A stretch of 64,000 nt of DNA from Bacteroidaceae bacterium HV4-6-C5C. GTDB lineage: Bacteria; Bacteroidota; Bacteroidia; Bacteroidales; Bacteroidaceae. Numbering within the stretch: the first letter of the stretch is position 1; the number at the start of each line of letters is the position of its first letter. The notes beneath the pieces are model-generated. The model ran no database searches. It saw nothing but the letters and a program-made list of their open reading frames with translations, and was not told the DNA's origin. The position numbers were made by a program, and so were the translations under genes. The stretch is from assembly GCA_007896885.1 (NCBI GenBank), contig VOIU01000005.1, positions 62,001 through 126,000 of the forward strand, given 5' to 3'. This document shows positions 16,342 to 24,793 of the stretch, piece after piece.

Positions 16342-18699
16342 TTAAGCGTCTTTTTTAGAACGTCGTGCCGCACGTTTTGCTTTGGGTTTTCCTCCTTCTT
16401 TTTCACTTTGAAGTTTTACTATTTCCAAGCAACTTTCCAAACTTAAATCTTGCGGAATAATATCTTTTGGTATTTTGTAATTAACATTCTTATAACTGAT
16501 ATATGGCCCATATCGACCATTCATAATCTGCAAATCGGGTTCTTCCTCGAACTTTTTGATGTGCTTTTTGGCATCCGCTTCTGCTTTTGCCTGAATGAGT
16601 TCAATAGCTTCTTCTAATTCTATCTCCATTGGATCAGTTGTTTTGGGCATAGAAGTATAAGAACTATTATGGTATATATAAGGGCCGAAACGTCCAATAT
16701 TGACACTTACTGTTTTGCCTTCATACTCTCCAAGAGTGCGGGGAAGCTTGAACATTTCCATTGCTTCTTCCAATGTTATAGTCTCGATAGACATTCCCTT
16801 TTTCAGTGGGGCAAATCGTGGTTTTTCTTCTTCATCAGCAGTACCTACTTGTACTACCGGTCCAAAGCGACCTATTTTTACAGAAACTTGCTTTCCGCTT
16901 GCAGGGTCATTCCCTAATATGCGTTCTCCTGTTTTATGTGCATTTTTTGCAGCAAGAGTGGTTTCAACTAAAGGATGGAATTTTTTATAGAAAGTTTTAA
17001 GTATTGCCGTCCATAGCGCTTCACCTTCTGCAATTTCGTCAAATTGCTTTTCTACTTTCGCTGTGAAATTATAATCCATAATACTGGGGAAGTACTCACT
17101 GAGAAAGTCTGTGACTACTGTTCCCGTATCAGTTGGCAGTAATTTACCTTTTTCTACCCCTGTTGTTTCTGAAAGTGTAGCATCCGTTAATTTATTGTCT
17201 CTGAGTGTCAGTACATTATATAGGCGTTCTGTTCCTTCTTTATCTCCTTTTTCGACATATTCCCGTTGTTGGATTGTGGAGATTGTCGGTGCATAAGTAG
17301 ATGGACGTCCGATGCCTAATTCTTCAAGCTTTCGCACTAAGCTTGCTTCTGTGTAACGCGACGGATGTTGCGTGAATCGTTCAGTTGCAGTAATTGCTTG
17401 GTATTGTAGCTTTTCTCCTTTCTTTAATGGGGGAAGTAAATCTCCCTCATCTTCCGGTTCTGTATCATCATCATAAGATTCACGATACACACGTAAGAAA
17501 CCGTCGAATTTAATGACTTCTCCGGTAGCCGTAAAAGCTTCTTCTGTGTTGCTGATGCTGATAGTAACTGTGGTCTTTTCAAGCTCGGCATCTGCCATTT
17601 GCGAAGCGATTGTACGCTTCCAGATTAAGTCGTATAATTTCTTTTCTTGCGCGCTTCCGTCTATTTTAGGATTTTCCATATATGTAGGACGGATAGCTTC
17701 ATGAGCTTCTTGCGCTCCTTTGGTTTTAGTATTAAAATGCCTTGGATGAACATATTTTTCACCCATCATTTCCTTAATAGCTTCTTTCGTACCATTAATT
17801 GCATATTCGGATAAATTCACAGAATCGGTACGCATATAGGTAATACGTCCGGATTCGTATAATTTTTGAGCAATCATCATGGTTTGTGCTACGGTGAAGC
17901 CTAATTTGCGCGCAGCTTCCTGTTGCAGCGTTGAAGTAGTGAAAGGTGCAGCAGGACTTTTTTTAACCGGTCGAGTAGTAATGTCTTCTATTGTAAATAC
18001 TGCTGATAGACACTTGCTTAATAGATCTTCGGCTTCTTTTTTCGATTTTAATCGATGAGCAAGTTCAGCTTTCATTTCTACTGTTTTGCCATCCGATCCC
18101 GAAACGATAAATGCTGCAGTTACTCGATAGGAAGCTTCAGATTTGAAGGCATGAATTTCCCGCTCCCGTTCCACAATTAACCGAACAGCTACAGATTGTA
18201 CACGACCTGCTGATAGAGCTGGTTTTACTTTCTTCCATAATACCGGAGATAATTCAAAACCCACTATCCGGTCTAGAATGCGCCGGGCTTGTTGAGCGTT
18301 TACGAGATTTACATCTATCTCCCGTGGCTGTTCAATCGCTTTTAGTATTGCTGTCTTGGTGATTTCGTGGAAAACGATGCGCTTTGTATGCTCCGGGTGA
18401 AGATTTAGGACTTCATATAAATGCCATGCAATAGCTTCTCCTTCACGGTCCTCATCCGATGCTAGCCACACCATGTCTGCTTTTGCAGCCTCTGCTTTCA
18501 AAGTTTGTACAAGCTTTGCTTTATCAGAAGGAATCTCGTAATCAGGTTCAAAATTCTTTTCGACGTTAATACTGAACTCCCTTTTTTTTAGATCACGTAT
18601 GTGACCATAGCTGGAAAGGACTTTGAAATCATCTCCCAGGAATTTTTCAATTGTTTTCGCTTTTGCCGGTGACTCAACTATGACAAGGTTTTTAGGCAT
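16342..18699 (-). CDS. topA: DNA topoisomerase I
   Basis: This type IA topoisomerase relaxes negative supercoils by a transient 5'-phosphotyrosine break. The 785-residue protein has the N-terminal TOPRIM domain (LVIVESPAKAKTIEKFLG, DEDREGEAIAWHL), the SAGRVQSVAVRLIVERE signature, and the active-site Tyr in YESGRITYMRTDS (about residue 300). The C-terminal part has Bacteroidetes-type repeats with GRFGPVVQ, GRFGPYIYH and GRYGPYISY motifs instead of zinc-finger Cys quartets, ending in a basic tail (KAKRAARRSKKDA). A -7 box at 18742-18749 lies about 45 bp upstream. Confidence 0.97.
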   Translation of the reverse strand: MPKNLVIVESPAKAKTIEKFLGDDFKVLSSYGHIRDLKKREFSINVEKNFEPDYEIPSDKAKLVQTLKAEAAKADMVWLASDEDREGEAIAWHLYEVLNLHPEHTKRIVFHEITKTAILKAIEQPREIDVNLVNAQQARRILDRIVGFELSPVLWKKVKPALSAGRVQSVAVRLIVEREREIHAFKSEASYRVTAAFIVSGSDGKTVEMKAELAHRLKSKKEAEDLLSKCLSAVFTIEDITTRPVKKSPAAPFTTSTLQQEAARKLGFTVAQTMMIAQKLYESGRITYMRTDSVNLSEYAINGTKEAIKEMMGEKYVHPRHFNTKTKGAQEAHEAIRPTYMENPKIDGSAQEKKLYDLIWKRTIASQMADAELEKTTVTISISNTEEAFTATGEVIKFDGFLRVYRESYDDDTEPEDEGDLLPPLKKGEKLQYQAITATERFTQHPSRYTEASLVRKLEELGIGRPSTYAPTISTIQQREYVEKGDKEGTERLYNVLTLRDNKLTDATLSETTGVEKGKLLPTDTGTVVTDFLSEYFPSIMDYNFTAKVEKQFDEIAEGEALWTAILKTFYKKFHPLVETTLAAKNAHKTGERILGNDPASGKQVSVKIGRFGPVVQVGTADEEEKPRFAPLKKGMSIETITLEEAMEMFKLPRTLGEYEGKTVSVNIGRFGPYIYHNSSYTSMPKTTDPMEIELEEAIELIQAKAEADAKKHIKKFEEEPDLQIMNGRYGPYISYKNVNYKIPKDIIPQDLSLESCLEIVKLQSEKEGGKPKAKRAARRSKKDA

Positions 18700-18741
18700 A
18701 ATTTTCTGTATTTTAGTAGTTCTTACTACTTATTTTGCCCG

Positions 18742-18749
18742 CAAAAGTA
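18742..18749 (-). promoter_or_regulatory. topA -7 promoter box
   Basis: It reads TACTTTTG on the minus strand. A small leader hairpin (AGTAG/CTACT near 18715-18730) lies between it and the start codon. Confidence 0.6.
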
Positions 18750-18840
18750 GAAAAAAACAATTATTTCCACCTTATATTATATGTAGAATATATTTTTTTT
18801 AGTAAAAAGAAGAGTTTTCTTCGTGTTGAAAGGTGCCCCA

Positions 18841-19368
18841 TTAGTTTCTCTCAAAGTCAAGAAATAAGCTAATTCCTTTCTTAATGGAACCCAATCCAAA
18901 TTCTTCTACATGGATCTTTTCTAATGGTATAAATTGTAAATCGGCAGCATCGTCCATTGCTTTGAAATGTAAATCGTCTGCTACCTTGCAACGAAAAAAC
19001 ATGTCTAGTGTATGGACTGTGAATCCTGAATAGACATATAAATTAGGTAGAGAAAAAAGGTATTGGGTTGCAATAACCTCCATTCCAGTCTCTTCAAAGA
19101 CTTCTCTTTTAACTCCTTCTTCTCCCGTCTCATTCATGTCAATAAAACCTCCGGGCAGGTCTAAGGTGCCTTTTGCCGGTTCTTTGGCTCTGCGGCAAAC
19201 TAAGAGTTCATTTCGGGCGTTAACGATGAATGCAACGGTTGAGGACGATGGATTGAAATAGTATACGAATCCACAATCTTTACATCGTTTAGACTTTTCG
19301 TTATTGATATAAAATAGGCTAGAGCCACATTTGGGGCAATATTTAAACTTTTCGAGAGGATGTTCCAT
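18841..19368 (-). CDS. NUDIX hydrolase with N-terminal zinc ribbon
   Basis: This 175-residue protein starts with a zinc ribbon (CPKCGSSLFY...CKDCGFVYYFNP, residues about 11-42) followed by a NUDIX domain. The NUDIX box is complete: GGFIDMNETGEEGVKREVFEETGM (G, E, R, EE and E in the expected spacing). NUDIX enzymes hydrolyse nucleoside diphosphates linked to another group; the ribbon-plus-NUDIX layout resembles NudC-type enzymes, but the diagnostic SQPWPFPQS segment of NADH pyrophosphatase is absent. The substrate is therefore open. It is transcribed alone, divergent from the exonuclease gene, with a -7 box at 19394-19401. Confidence 0.88.
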   Translation of the reverse strand: MEHPLEKFKYCPKCGSSLFYINNEKSKRCKDCGFVYYFNPSSSTVAFIVNARNELLVCRRAKEPAKGTLDLPGGFIDMNETGEEGVKREVFEETGMEVIATQYLFSLPNLYVYSGFTVHTLDMFFRCKVADDLHFKAMDDAADLQFIPLEKIHVEEFGLGSIKKGISLFLDFERN

Positions 19369-19393
19369 TTGTCTTTTCTTCTTTGATATAAAG

Positions 19394-19401
19394 CAAAGAT
19401 A
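19394..19401 (-). promoter_or_regulatory. NUDIX gene -7 promoter box
   Basis: It reads TATCTTTG on the minus strand, 25 bp before the start. Confidence 0.6.
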
Positions 19402-19514
19402 ATAAAAAATGATTTTTGCGAGTTGTTTTGCTTCCTTCTATATTTTTATTTGTATTTTTGACGTATTAATATTGCACAATTTAGAGGCTATTTGTCTTTC
19501 TATGATGATATAAA

Positions 19515-20006
19515 ATGGAAGATTTTGCAGCGATAGATTTTGAAACGGCCAATGAGCAGCGTTCAAGTATATGCAGTGTTGGTGTGGTGATTGTCCGATG
19601 TGGCCAGGTGCTGGATACATTTTATAGCTTGATTCGCCCGGAGCCGGAATATTATTCCCATTGGAATACCAAGGTGCATGGATTAACATTTGAAGACACG
19701 CTCAGGTCACCTATATTTCCTACTGTGTGGAGTGAGATCATTCCTCGAATAGAGGGATTGCCATTAGTTGCTCACAATAAGGGTTTTGACGAAAGCTGTT
19801 TGAAAGCCGTTTTCCGAACTTATAACCTCGATTACCCGGACTATCATTTTTATTGTACCTTGCAGTCTGCAAGAAGAAAATTAAAAGGATTACCCAATTA
19901 TCAGTTACATACGGTTGCTGCTTCTTGTGGCTATCATCTTGAGAATCATCATCATGCTTTAGCCGATGCTGAGGCATGTGCATGGATTGCAAAGTCTATT
20001 ATATAA
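19515..20006 (+). CDS. DEDDh 3'-5' exonuclease (DnaQ-like)
   Basis: This 163-residue single-domain exonuclease is of the DNA polymerase III epsilon type. All catalytic positions are visible: AAIDFETAN (Asp-x-Glu, ExoI), LVAHNKGFDESCL (Asp, ExoII) and HHALADAEACAWI (His...Asp, ExoIII). It probably trims single-stranded 3' ends in repair or RNA metabolism; it lacks any polymerase-binding extension. It is followed 7 bp later by an inositol monophosphatase-family gene and then a ComF-type gene, so the three look like one transcript. A TATTTTTG box lies at 19453-19460. Confidence 0.9.
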   Translation: MEDFAAIDFETANEQRSSICSVGVVIVRCGQVLDTFYSLIRPEPEYYSHWNTKVHGLTFEDTLRSPIFPTVWSEIIPRIEGLPLVAHNKGFDESCLKAVFRTYNLDYPDYHFYCTLQSARRKLKGLPNYQLHTVAASCGYHLENHHHALADAEACAWIAKSII

Positions 20007-20013
20007 TTAGGAT

Positions 20014-20826
20014 ATGGAGAATATTAAAGATTTGGAGGCCCTCACTAATGAGGTTCGTCATATAGCGGTTAATGCCGGGCTTTATTTGAAAGAAGAAAGG
20101 AAGTCTTTCCATCGTGAAAGTGTGATGGAAAAACATGCACACGATTATGTGTCTTACGTGGACAAAGAGTCAGAGCGAAGAATAGTCGAGGCTCTATCAG
20201 GCTTATTGCCTGACGCCGGATTTATTACGGAAGAAGGATCTGCCGGTTATGATGATGAATCTTATTGTTGGGTTGTTGACCCGCTTGATGGAACTACAAA
20301 CTATATTCATGATAATGCCCCTTATTGTGTGAGTATTGCCTTAAGGACTAAAGCTGAACTGCTAATGGGGGTAGTTTATGATCCCTGTCGTAATGAGTGT
20401 TTCTATGCATGGAAAGGGGGAGGAGCTTATGTAGATGGTTTAAAGATGTCTGTATCTGATGTGTGCAAAGTTGAAGATGCATTTGTCGTTGCAGAGTTGC
20501 CTTATAATAGTCGCCAATATGCAAAGACCGGCGAATATATCATAAGCCAGTTGTATGGTAAAGTTAGCGGCATTCGCATGACCGGCTCTGCTGCTTTGGC
20601 CATTTGCTATGTTGCTGCCGGTCGATTTGATGTTTGGGCGGAAGCTTTTATAGGAAAATGGGATTATGCTGCTGCAGCTTTAATGGTACTTGAGGCCGGC
20701 GGTCGTGTTACGGACTTCTATGGCAATGACCATTTTTTTGACGGACATCATTTAATCGTTTCAAACGGTCATTTACACCTTTTATTCCAAGATTTGATTA
20801 CTAAAGTACCTCCATTAGATATGTAA
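20014..20826 (+). CDS. Inositol monophosphatase family protein
   Basis: This 270-residue Mg-dependent phosphatase of the IMPase/SuhB/CysQ superfamily has EEGS (metal Glu), WVVDPLDGTTNYIHDNAPYC (the DPLDGTTN signature) and the late metal Asp in IGKWDYAAAALMVLEAGG. Substrates in this family include inositol phosphates, fructose-1,6-bisphosphate and 3'-phosphoadenosine 5'-phosphate; the NYIH after the signature favours IMPase/SuhB over CysQ, as inference. It sits 7 bp after the exonuclease gene and 11 bp before the comF-like gene. Confidence 0.88.
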   Translation: MENIKDLEALTNEVRHIAVNAGLYLKEERKSFHRESVMEKHAHDYVSYVDKESERRIVEALSGLLPDAGFITEEGSAGYDDESYCWVVDPLDGTTNYIHDNAPYCVSIALRTKAELLMGVVYDPCRNECFYAWKGGGAYVDGLKMSVSDVCKVEDAFVVAELPYNSRQYAKTGEYIISQLYGKVSGIRMTGSAALAICYVAAGRFDVWAEAFIGKWDYAAAALMVLEAGGRVTDFYGNDHFFDGHHLIVSNGHLHLLFQDLITKVPPLDM

Positions 20827-20837
20827 TATAACCTTTT

Positions 20838-21539
20838 ATGGAAAACACGCTAAAAATTTGGTTTTATTCTTTTGTCCATTTATTCTTCCCACGGTGTTGT
20901 GTGGTTTGCGATACCTTACTAGTTGAAGGTGAAGAAGAACTATGCACTCGGTGTAATATTGATATGCCTCGTACGGGCTATCACTTGCTAGAAAATAATC
21001 CGGTGGAAAGAATGTTCTTCGGCAAGATTCCTTTAGTACGAGCGACATCCTACTTCTTTTATCGGAAAGGTAGTAATTTTCGTAAAATACTTCATGAATT
21101 GAAATATGGAGGGAAAAAACATCTTGGTACGGTTATGGGTAGATTTATGGCTGCTGAATTAGCAGGAGCCGGTTTTTTTGAGAGCATTGATGTTATTATC
21201 CCTGTTCCTTTACATCCTCGTAAACTGAGAGCCCGGGGATATAACCAGACAGAATATATCGCTCGGGGAGTATCCGAAATATCTGGCATTCCTTTAGATG
21301 CATCTTCTATTATTCGTATTAAGTTTACTGAAACTCAGACGCACAAGTCTATCTTTGAACGCTCTGAAAATGTAGATGGTGTGTTTAGAGTTATCTCTCC
21401 GGAATATTTTAGAGGGAAGCATATTTTAATAATAGATGATGTATTGACAACTGGTGCTACTACTACTGCTTGTGCAGATGCTTTCCATGGGATTCCGGGG
21501 GTTCGAATAAGCATATTGACTTTGGCTGTGGCAGAATAA
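20838..21539 (+). CDS. ComF family phosphoribosyltransferase-like protein
   Basis: The 233-residue protein has an N-terminal Cys cluster (CCVVC...CTRC, residues about 14-40) likely to bind zinc, followed by a phosphoribosyltransferase domain with PVPLHPRKLRARGYNQTEYIARG and the PRPP loop HILIIDDVLTTGATTTACA. ComF proteins are linked to DNA uptake in naturally competent bacteria, and their biochemical activity is unsettled. Here it is the third gene of a run with a 3'-5' exonuclease and an IMPase. The Cys ligands and PRPP loop are intact. Confidence 0.88.
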   Translation: MENTLKIWFYSFVHLFFPRCCVVCDTLLVEGEEELCTRCNIDMPRTGYHLLENNPVERMFFGKIPLVRATSYFFYRKGSNFRKILHELKYGGKKHLGTVMGRFMAAELAGAGFFESIDVIIPVPLHPRKLRARGYNQTEYIARGVSEISGIPLDASSIIRIKFTETQTHKSIFERSENVDGVFRVISPEYFRGKHILIIDDVLTTGATTTACADAFHGIPGVRISILTLAVAE

Positions 21540-21562
21540 TTTTTAATAATAAATCTTATTAG

Positions 21563-21718
21563 ATGCTTTCTGATCCGAGCATACGAGTGTCCATTGGAAA
21601 TACTTATTTGGAATTTCTTTATCGCCATATAATTTCATGTGATGATTATGAATACAAATATAAGGAACTTAAGAATTGCCTCTCTTGGGGGCATCTTGAT
21701 TGTAGGGGTAAAATATAA
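21563..21718 (+). CDS. Possible small protein, 51 residues
   Basis: An ATG frame 23 bp after the comF-like gene encodes 51 residues beginning MLSDPSIRVSIGNTYLEF and ending HLDCRGKI. It is rich in Tyr and acidic residues, has no signal peptide or TM segment, and no clear ribosome-binding site. Its stop overlaps the minus-strand tRNA-Asn terminator. I do not recognise it; it may be chance or a remnant. Confidence 0.25.
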   Translation: MLSDPSIRVSIGNTYLEFLYRHIISCDDYEYKYKELKNCLSWGHLDCRGKI

Positions 21719-21742
21719 AAAGGTCAGCTATTGCTGACCTTT
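21717..21742 (-). terminator. Terminator of tRNA-Asn
   Basis: The hairpin GGTCAGC/GCTGACC (21722-21728, 21733-21739) with a T tract on the minus strand starts immediately past the tRNA 3' end. Confidence 0.8.
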
Positions 21743-21743
21743 G

Positions 21744-21817
21744 CTCTTCCTCTTGGACTTGAACCAAGGACCCTCTGATTAACAGTCAGATGCTCTAACC
21801 GACTGAGCTAAGGAAGA
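21744..21817 (-). tRNA. tRNA-Asn (anticodon GTT)
   Basis: The 74-nt cloverleaf on the minus strand has acceptor TCTTCCT/AGGAAGA, D arm GCTC/GAGC, anticodon stem TCTGA/TCAGA with loop CTGTTAA, T stem CTTGG/CCAAG and discriminator G. CCA is not encoded. Confidence 0.95.
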
Positions 21818-21873
21818 GTGTTGTTTTTTCTCAAATGCGCTGCAAAAGTAATAGGATATTTTGAAATATGCAA

Positions 21874-21881
21874 TATCTTTG
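21874..21881 (+). promoter_or_regulatory. PfkB kinase -7 promoter box
   Basis: TATCTTTG ends 15 bp before ATG 21897, so the leader is very short and the earlier start at 21861 is excluded. Confidence 0.65.
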
Positions 21882-21896
21882 CAAAAAAATAATGTA

Positions 21897-22877
21897 ATGG
21901 ATAAAATAATAGGAATGGGGAATGCCCTTGTGGACGTACTTGCGACACTTGATGATGATAGAATTTTAGAAGAAATGGATTTACCCAAAGGTAGCATGAC
22001 CCTCATTGATGAATATAAATTAGAAAAAATAAATAATTGCTTCAATCAAATGAAAACTCATTTGGCGACTGGTGGGTCCGCAGGAAATGCTATTCGCGGA
22101 ATGGCTTGCCTTGGTGCAGGAACCGGGTTTATAGGAAAGGTTAGCAATGATTCTTATGGTGATTTTTATAGGAGAAGTCTTTTGGAACGTGGAACTCAAG
22201 CAAATCTTCTTGTATCATTAGATAAGCCTTCTGGAGTTGCTTCCACTTTTATATCTCCTGACGGTGAACGGACTTTCGGAACTTACTTGGGAGCTGCTGC
22301 TACTTTAAAGGCGGCTGATCTGACTCTTGATATGTTTAAGGGGTATACTTATTTATTTATTGAAGGCTATTTGGTGCAAGATCATGAAATGATTCTTCGT
22401 GCCATTCAATTGGCGAAAGAGGCGGGTTTACAAGTTTGCCTTGATTTAGCTAGCTATAATATTGTGGAGCAGGATATTGAATTCTTCTCTCTCTTAATAA
22501 GTAAATATGTAGATGTCGTTTTTGCGAATGAGGAAGAAGCCAAGGCCTTTACGGGACAAGATCCAGAAAACGCTTTAGATACAATCTCTGAAATGTGTAG
22601 TATTGGCATTGTGAAGATTGGTGCAAAAGGCTCTCTAATTTGTAAAGGAACGGAGAGGGTTAAAGTGAATGCCGTTCCGGTAGAAAAAGTATTGGATACT
22701 ACCGGAGCTGGGGACTATTTTGCTGCAGGGTTTCTTTACGGATTGACATGCGGCTATTCATTAGAAAAATGTGGAAAGATCGGCTCTATTTTGTCTAGTA
22801 ACATTGTGCAGGTAGTTGGGGCAGAGTTGCCTGAAGCACAGTGGGACGATGTAAAGTTGAAGATAAATTACTTATAA
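21897..22877 (+). CDS. PfkB family carbohydrate/adenosine kinase
   Basis: This 326-residue kinase of the ribokinase/PfkB family has both signatures: the N-terminal GGSAGNAIRGMACLGAGTGFIGKVSNDSYG and the C-terminal DTTGAGDYFAAGFLYG with the catalytic Asp. The overall pattern (GNALVDVLATLDDD start, FISPDGERTFGTYLGAA) resembles adenosine kinase-like members, but sugar substrates cannot be excluded. The in-frame start at 21861 is rejected because it overlaps the -7 box; MDKIIGMGNAL at 21897 fits. The next gene starts 11 bp after its stop. Confidence 0.88.
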   Translation: MDKIIGMGNALVDVLATLDDDRILEEMDLPKGSMTLIDEYKLEKINNCFNQMKTHLATGGSAGNAIRGMACLGAGTGFIGKVSNDSYGDFYRRSLLERGTQANLLVSLDKPSGVASTFISPDGERTFGTYLGAAATLKAADLTLDMFKGYTYLFIEGYLVQDHEMILRAIQLAKEAGLQVCLDLASYNIVEQDIEFFSLLISKYVDVVFANEEEAKAFTGQDPENALDTISEMCSIGIVKIGAKGSLICKGTERVKVNAVPVEKVLDTTGAGDYFAAGFLYGLTCGYSLEKCGKIGSILSSNIVQVVGAELPEAQWDDVKLKINYL

Positions 22878-22888
22878 TTTTATCGGGT

Positions 22889-24673
22889 ATGAAAAGATTT
22901 CTTAATTTGCGTTGGGGTGCTGCATTGGTAGTTTTGACCGTTGCTGTTATCTTTTTAAGTTTTAAGATCGGTGATAGCCGCAGTTTTCAAATTGCCAAGA
23001 ATCTAGATATATTCAATTCTATTGTTAAAGAATTGGATATGTTTTATGTGGATACTATTAATCCGAACAAAGCGGTTCGTGAAGGTATAGATGCGATGTT
23101 GTATTCACTTGATCCTTACACACAGTATTTCCCGGAAGAAGACCAAAGTGAGTTGGAGCAAATGTTAAAGGGATCTTATGGAGGAATAGGTTCTGTTATT
23201 ACTTACAACACTAAGTCGAAACGCTCGATAATAGGAGAGCCTTATGAAAATATGCCTGCAGCTGAAGCGGGGTTGAAAGCCGGAGATATCTTGTTGGAAT
23301 TGGATGGTAAAGATCTTACCGGTAAAACGAATGAAGAAGTGAGTGAAATGCTTCGTGGACAAGCCGGAACTAGTTTTAAGCTGAAAGTAGAGCGCCCCGG
23401 AATTCCTAAACCATTGGAATTTAATCTTGTACGCCGATCTATACAGCTTCCATTTATCCCATATTATGGAATGTTGGATAATCATATAGGATACATTAAT
23501 CTGAGCACTTTCTCAGGAAATCCCTCGAAAGACTTTAAACAAGATTTTCTTGATTTAAAGAAGAAGGGCATTACATCACTGGTTATAGATTTACGTAATA
23601 ATACAGGAGGGCTGCTTGACGAGGCTGTTGAGATAGCTAACTATTTTTTACCAAAAGGTAAAACTATTGTAACAACAAAAGGCAGGCTTAAACAAGCTAG
23701 TAATGTATATAAAACATTACGTGAGCCTTTGGATACAAATATACCTCTTGTAGTATTGGTAAATAGCAGCACTGCATCTGCTTCCGAAATCTTAGCCGGT
23801 GCACTTCAAGATTTAGATCGTGCGGTGATTATAGGAACACGTACTTTCGGAAAGGGACTGGTACAGGTTCCACGCTCCTTGCCTTATGGCGGAACTATGA
23901 AAATAACAACATCTAAGTACTATATACCTAGTGGACGGTGTGTACAGGCTATCGATTATAAGCATCGTAATGAAGATGGCAGTGTAGGGCGTATTCCTGA
24001 TAGCCTGACGACTGTATTCCACACAGCTATAGGGCGTGAAGTTCGTGACGGTGGCGGTGTGATGCCGGACATTGCCGTTGAACATCCGAAACTACCTAAT
24101 ATTCTGTATTATTTGATTAATGACAATTTGATATTTGATTATGCAACCCAGTATTGTCTCAAGCACTCACGTATCGCTACACCTGAAGATTTTAAGGTGA
24201 CGGATGCAGATTATGCTGATTTCAAGGCTCTTGTGAAGAAATCAAACTTCAAATATGATCAACAGAGCGAGAAAATCTTTAAGACTCTGAAAGAAGCTGC
24301 AGAATTTGAAGGTTATATGCAAGATGCTTCGGATGAGTTTAAGGCTCTTGAGAAGAAGTTAACGCATAACTTAGATCGTGATTTGAACTATTTCTCAAAA
24401 GACATAAAGAACATGATTGCTTTGGAAATAGTAAAGCGTTACTATTATCAACGTGGCGGTATTATTGAGCAGTTGAAAGATGATGATGACCTGAATGAAG
24501 CGTTTAAGATTTTGGGTAATCATGCCAAATATAAAACGATGCTGAGTGCTCCATTGCAGAAAAATGCATCTGATAAGAAGATTTCAAAGACTGGTCGTGT
24601 AGGGATGCCAATTTGCTCGAAAGGCTCTCAAATGAATGTCCAATCGTCAACTCAATCATTTATTTTATGCTAG
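22889..24673 (+). CDS. C-terminal processing peptidase (S41 family)
   Basis: This 594-residue periplasmic Ser protease of the Tsp/CtpA family starts with one TM/signal anchor (WGAALVVLTVAVIFLSF). An N-terminal helical part is followed by a PDZ domain (GIGSVITYN...AAEAGLKAGDILLELDG, about residues 95-180) and the S41 catalytic domain with the Ser/Lys dyad in NSSTASASEILAG and GTRTFGKGLVQ. Such proteases degrade or trim envelope proteins from their C-termini. The start MKRFLNLRWG at 22889 is chosen over 22841, which overlaps the upstream gene. The last about 35 residues (after SAPLQKN) are Ser/Gln/Lys rich and look unlike a folded end. Confidence 0.92.
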   Translation: MKRFLNLRWGAALVVLTVAVIFLSFKIGDSRSFQIAKNLDIFNSIVKELDMFYVDTINPNKAVREGIDAMLYSLDPYTQYFPEEDQSELEQMLKGSYGGIGSVITYNTKSKRSIIGEPYENMPAAEAGLKAGDILLELDGKDLTGKTNEEVSEMLRGQAGTSFKLKVERPGIPKPLEFNLVRRSIQLPFIPYYGMLDNHIGYINLSTFSGNPSKDFKQDFLDLKKKGITSLVIDLRNNTGGLLDEAVEIANYFLPKGKTIVTTKGRLKQASNVYKTLREPLDTNIPLVVLVNSSTASASEILAGALQDLDRAVIIGTRTFGKGLVQVPRSLPYGGTMKITTSKYYIPSGRCVQAIDYKHRNEDGSVGRIPDSLTTVFHTAIGREVRDGGGVMPDIAVEHPKLPNILYYLINDNLIFDYATQYCLKHSRIATPEDFKVTDADYADFKALVKKSNFKYDQQSEKIFKTLKEAAEFEGYMQDASDEFKALEKKLTHNLDRDLNYFSKDIKNMIALEIVKRYYYQRGGIIEQLKDDDDLNEAFKILGNHAKYKTMLSAPLQKNASDKKISKTGRVGMPICSKGSQMNVQSSTQSFILC

Positions 24674-24731
24674 TGTAATATAATTATGATGAAGAAAGCT
24701 TCTTCGAAATCCTAAAGAGATATGCCTATAT

Positions 24732-24767
24732 AAAAATAGCCCGAAATGAGAATTTCGGGCTATTTTT
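24732..24767. terminator. Bidirectional terminator between the S41 protease and ispG
   Basis: A perfect 16-bp stem with a GAGA loop is flanked by A and T tracts; it serves convergent transcripts. Confidence 0.88.
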
Positions 24768-24793
24768 ATGTGTTGTAGATTCACTGATGAATA

